A stretch of DNA of 8,340 nucleotides. Origin: Actinomycetota bacterium (GTDB lineage: Bacteria > Actinomycetota > Humimicrobiia > Humimicrobiales > Humimicrobiaceae). Shown here in pieces: positions 6,469 to 8,340 of this stretch (position 1 is the first letter of the stretch; each line of letters begins with the position of its first letter). Where the stretch lies: positions 1-8,340 of the forward strand of contig JALHTA010000146.1 in the NCBI GenBank assembly GCA_022865545.1. The letters run 5' to 3'. Below the pieces are notes generated by a model. That model did not search any database, was not told where the DNA came from, and was given only the letters and a program-made list of their open reading frames with translations. A program made the position numbers and the translations under genes.

Positions 6469-6526
6469 TGGAGATGGGTGTGCTTGCACCCATCCTAAGA
6501 GGATCAACTGAAAAAAGCACTGGGGG
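6469..6526 (+). ncRNA. Candidate structured RNA element in the divergent spacer
   Basis: An isolated GC-richer island sits inside an otherwise AT-only spacer. It contains a perfect 8-bp hairpin GATGGGTG (6473-6480) / CACCCATC (6487-6494) with a TGCTTG loop. A second stem overlaps it: ATCCT (6492-6496) / AGGAT (6500-6504), loop AAG. The bases 6492-6494 are shared, so the two stems compete. A downstream TGGG (6521-6524) could also pair with CCCA at 6489-6492. No T-run follows the hairpin, so it is not a simple terminator. I could not match it to c-di-GMP, fluoride, preQ1, guanidine or cobalamin riboswitch consensus. The strand is unproven; plus is assumed because the cyclase gene lies downstream. 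Confidence 0.35.
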
Positions 6527-6572
6527 AATTTTATCATATTAATTATATAAGGTTAATAATTATTAAAAAAAA

Positions 6573-6601
6573 TTGCAGTTTTATGGTTAAAAACCAATAT
6601 T
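6573..6601 (+). promoter_or_regulatory. Weak candidate promoter for the diguanylate cyclase
   Basis: TTGCAG (6573-6578) and AATATT (6596-6601) are separated by 17 bases, 41 bases before the chosen start codon. The -10 is poor. A perfect 12-base palindrome TATCTTAAGATA (6602-6613) follows directly, around the predicted start of transcription, and could be an operator. Confidence 0.25.
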
Positions 6602-6641
6602 TATCTTAAGATAGAACCAATACTTTTATAAGGTGGTTTTT

Positions 6642-7649
6642 GTGGCAGAAAAACAGGGTGTAGATCTTAGGATCTTAAAAGCTATTTTTAATATCACGAA
6701 TTCAATAGGCTCCGAGCTGGAGCTTGAAAAAGTATGTGATCTTATGGTTGAAAAGATCTATCAGCTTGTAAAATGTAATGGCTGTGCGATCATACTTATA
6801 AATGATAATAAGGTAAAACTCCAGAGTGAAATAGGTTTTGGACCGAGCATAAAGGATGTGGAGTTTTCTGTTGATATGCCTTTAATAAAATATATTCTCT
6901 CGACTAAAAACAAGATCTTTATAGGAGATATCGAGAAGTCCTATTTTAAATACAGTATGCCCCGCGGCGATCTTACATCTTCGATGATATGCATGCCTAT
7001 AATCGTCAAAGACAAGGTAAAAGGCATAATCTATATTGATTCAAAAAATATAAATGCTTTTTCCAGCAATCACGAATATTTTTTAAATATCCTTGCCCAT
7101 GAAATATCCATAGCTATTGAAAGGGCGATAGCTTATGAGAGGATAAAAGAGCTTACTATAAAGGATGATCTCACTGGTGTTTATAATAGAAGAAAATTTG
7201 ATCAAGATCTCAGGGAAGAATTAAATAAATCAATAAGATATGTCAGGAATCTCTCACTACTTATGCTGGATATTGATTATTTTAAAAAATATAATGATTT
7301 ATATGGACACCAGAGAGGGGACGCAATACTAGGGAAGCTGGGTATGGTCTTTAATAAGCATATGAGGAATACCGATAAAGTATACCGCTATGGAGGAGAA
7401 GAATTCGCTATAATATGTACCGAGACAGACAGAGAAAATGCAATAATCTGTGCGGAGAGATTAAGAAAAGTCATAAATGAGGAGAAGTTTGAAGGCGAAG
7501 AAGATATAGGGCCGCATAATAATCTTACAGTAAGTATCGGAGTCTCAAATTTTCCATTTGATGCCACTGAGCTTGACCAGTTTATCAGTCATGCCGATAA
7601 TGCCCTTTACAAGGCTAAAGCAGCGGGAAGGAACAGGGTTGTAGCCTGA
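6642..7649 (+). CDS. GAF-GGDEF diguanylate cyclase
   Basis: A 335-residue soluble protein predicted to make c-di-GMP from two GTP. I place the start at GTG 6642 because AAGGTGG (6630-6636) lies five bases before it; the in-frame GTG at 6633 would overlap that site. A GAF sensor domain occupies about residues 10-165, with no transmembrane segment. The GGDEF domain follows (about 170-335): DDLTGVYNRR (175-184), LMLDIDYFKKYND (207-219, metal D210 and substrate N218/D219), and the active loop GGEEF (251-255). The inhibitory RxxD site is present as R242-NT-D245, exactly five residues before GGEEF, so product inhibition is expected. SIGVS (298-302) and the YKAKAAGRNRV tail complete the domain. The GAF ligand is unknown. 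It is transcribed divergently from the pseudopilin, so a c-di-GMP link to pilus or secretion function is possible but unproven. Confidence 0.9.
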   Translation: MAEKQGVDLRILKAIFNITNSIGSELELEKVCDLMVEKIYQLVKCNGCAIILINDNKVKLQSEIGFGPSIKDVEFSVDMPLIKYILSTKNKIFIGDIEKSYFKYSMPRGDLTSSMICMPIIVKDKVKGIIYIDSKNINAFSSNHEYFLNILAHEISIAIERAIAYERIKELTIKDDLTGVYNRRKFDQDLREELNKSIRYVRNLSLLMLDIDYFKKYNDLYGHQRGDAILGKLGMVFNKHMRNTDKVYRYGGEEFAIICTETDRENAIICAERLRKVINEEKFEGEEDIGPHNNLTVSIGVSNFPFDATELDQFISHADNALYKAKAAGRNRVVA

Positions 7650-7677
7650 AGTGTCCAGCACAGTAAAAGATTTTCAA

Positions 7678-7706
7678 TTGACTGTCAGTATAATAATTGA
7701 TATAGT
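7678..7706 (+). promoter_or_regulatory. Strong sigma70 promoter of the DtxR-family regulator
   Basis: TTGACT (7678-7683), a 17-base spacer and TATAGT (7701-7706) give a near-consensus promoter. Transcription should start near 7713, about 34 bases before ATG 7747. The -10 overlaps the inverted repeat at 7705-7720. Confidence 0.65.
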
Positions 7707-7720
7707 TAGGTATATCTAAC
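7705..7720 (+). promoter_or_regulatory. DtxR/MntR-type operator, probable autoregulation site
   Basis: GTTAGGTATATCTAAC has perfect 5-base arms (GTTAG / CTAAC) and the TTAGG...CTAA signature of DtxR/IdeR-family operators. It covers the end of the -10 and the predicted transcription start, a position for repression, immediately upstream of a DtxR-family gene. The binding protein is inferred from proximity and motif. Confidence 0.6.
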
Positions 7721-7746
7721 AATTATAGATGATATGGAAAGTGGTT

Positions 7747-8226
7747 ATGGACAAAGCATTATCACAAAGTCTTGAAGACTATCTTGAAGCTATATATATA
7801 ATCAGCCTTGACAATAAAGTAGTAAGGGTCAAGGAAGTGGCAGGGTTTCTTGATGTAAGAACCCCTTCAGTTGTTGATGCCATAGGCAAGCTGACAGAAG
7901 ATGGTCTTGTCAATCATGAAAAATATGGTTACCTGGATTTGTCAGATGAAGGCAATAAACTTGCCCGCAAGATACACCTAAAGCATGAAAAGATCTACAA
8001 ATTCTTTAAGGACGTCCTTATGGTAAGTGACGAGGTATCAAAGAAAGATGCCTGTAAGATCGAACACTATATTAGTAAAGAGACGATGAACCATATGATA
8101 GGATTTATTAAATTCATTGAAAGCTGCCCCGAGGAATATCCAGAATGGCTAAAAGCTTTTAAATATTTTCTAAAACATGGAAAAAGACCGAAAGAATGCA
8201 GTAAAAAAAAATCTCCCGGAAACTAA
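7747..8226 (+). CDS. DtxR/MntR-family metal-dependent transcriptional repressor
   Basis: A 159-residue metalloregulator with an N-terminal winged helix (about 5-68; HTH around VKEVAGFLDVRTPSVVDAI) and a metal-binding dimerisation domain (about 72-145). It lacks the SH3-like third domain of DtxR/IdeR, so its size is that of MntR or archaeal relatives. I chose ATG 7747, preceded by GGAAAG (7736-7741). ATG 7729 has no ribosome site, and family members usually begin near the SLEDYLEAIY segment. Likely metal ligands by alignment are D11 and E14 (MntR D8/E11), H80, C103, E106 and H107. C103 corresponds to DtxR C102 and replaces MntR E99, so the site is a hybrid and Fe(II) and Mn(II) are both possible. 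The C-terminal SCPEEYPEWLKAF segment is typical of the family. Operators at its own promoter and at 8305 suggest autoregulation and control of a downstream gene. Confidence 0.88.
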   Translation: MDKALSQSLEDYLEAIYIISLDNKVVRVKEVAGFLDVRTPSVVDAIGKLTEDGLVNHEKYGYLDLSDEGNKLARKIHLKHEKIYKFFKDVLMVSDEVSKKDACKIEHYISKETMNHMIGFIKFIESCPEEYPEWLKAFKYFLKHGKRPKECSKKKSPGN

Positions 8227-8277
8227 ATAAATCAAATCCTTAAAAATACTTCTTAAACACAATAATCAAAAATTTAC

Positions 8278-8306
8278 TTGACAAAACTATGTCAGTCTAC
8301 TAAAGT
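8278..8306 (+). promoter_or_regulatory. Promoter of an unseen gene beyond the right edge
   Basis: Consensus TTGACA (8278-8283), a 17-base spacer and TAAAGT (8301-8306) form a plausible sigma70 promoter reading out of the window. No start codon with a ribosome site follows before the end at 8340. The rest of 8227-8277 is AT-rich, with no recognisable terminator. Confidence 0.55.
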
Positions 8307-8337
8307 TAGGTAAGGCTAATTTTATTTAATTTACCTA
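8305..8337 (+). promoter_or_regulatory. Second DtxR-type operator, with an extra half-site
   Basis: GTTAGGTAAGGCTAAT (8305-8320) shares the TTAGGTA...CTAA design of the site at 7705-7720. It begins at the same distance (27 bases) from the first base of its -35. A further inverted copy TTACCTA (8331-8337) is the exact reverse complement of TAGGTAA (8307-8313), so a second dimer could bind. The regulated gene lies outside the window; a metal transporter is the usual target in this family. Confidence 0.5.
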
Positions 8338-8340
8338 TTA

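Noticed and set aside
6469..6526. Known riboswitch (c-di-GMP, fluoride, preQ1, cobalamin) upstream of the cyclase
   Set aside because: The conserved core sequences of these families are not present; only hairpins and a few short chance matches are seen.
1..8340. CRISPR array, insertion sequence, tRNA or rRNA genes
   Set aside because: No spaced direct repeats, transposase-like frames, terminal repeats, or tRNA/rRNA sequence patterns were seen on either strand.

Overview
The window reads as part of a low-GC genome from an anaerobic bacterium. Introns are absent, Shine-Dalgarno sites are clear, sigma70-type promoters are present, and AUA (Ile) and AGA/AGG (Arg) codons are heavily used. I cannot name a phylum from the sequence. 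Strict anaerobiosis is an inference from the pathway: it appears to use a citrate synthase of the homocitrate/isopropylmalate synthase fold (Re-type), known from strict anaerobes, with a two-subunit LeuCD-like Fe-S aconitase.

Layout. (1) 69-227: a small two-helix membrane protein. (2) 228-504: non-coding, with inverted repeats, an extended -10 promoter near 398-403 and an AU-rich hairpin at the predicted 5' end of the transcript. (3) 505-5825: a compact five-gene plus-strand operon. It holds two tandem full-length HMGL-like synthase paralogues, the large and small subunits of an aconitase/IPMI-family dehydratase, and an isocitrate dehydrogenase. Together these give acetyl-CoA + oxaloacetate -> citrate -> isocitrate -> 2-oxoglutarate, the oxidative branch that supplies glutamate. 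(4) 5833-6240, minus strand: a single GspG-like type IV pseudopilin, convergent with the operon. (5) 6241-6641: a very AT-rich divergent spacer containing an isolated GC-richer island with a perfect hairpin, a candidate structured RNA. (6) 6642-7649: a GAF-GGDEF diguanylate cyclase with intact active and inhibitory sites. (7) 7747-8226: a short DtxR/MntR-family metalloregulator with a promoter/operator directly upstream. A second promoter/operator of the same design sits at the right edge, driving an unseen gene.

The most striking point is the synthase pair. The two paralogues have lost complementary sets of catalytic motifs. The first keeps the barrel metal site (Asp, His-x-His, NGLGERAGN) but has lost the His of the C-terminal HESGIH motif. 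The second keeps HESGIH and GKHSG but has Asn and Tyr in place of two metal ligands and a broken NGxGER motif. In this fold the C-terminal subdomain of one subunit completes the active site of its partner. The pattern therefore predicts an obligate heteromer with one composite active site per pair. The dehydrogenase carries the isocitrate motif SxNxxxR and an NADP-type Lys-Tyr pair, which supports citrate rather than homocitrate or isopropylmalate as the product.
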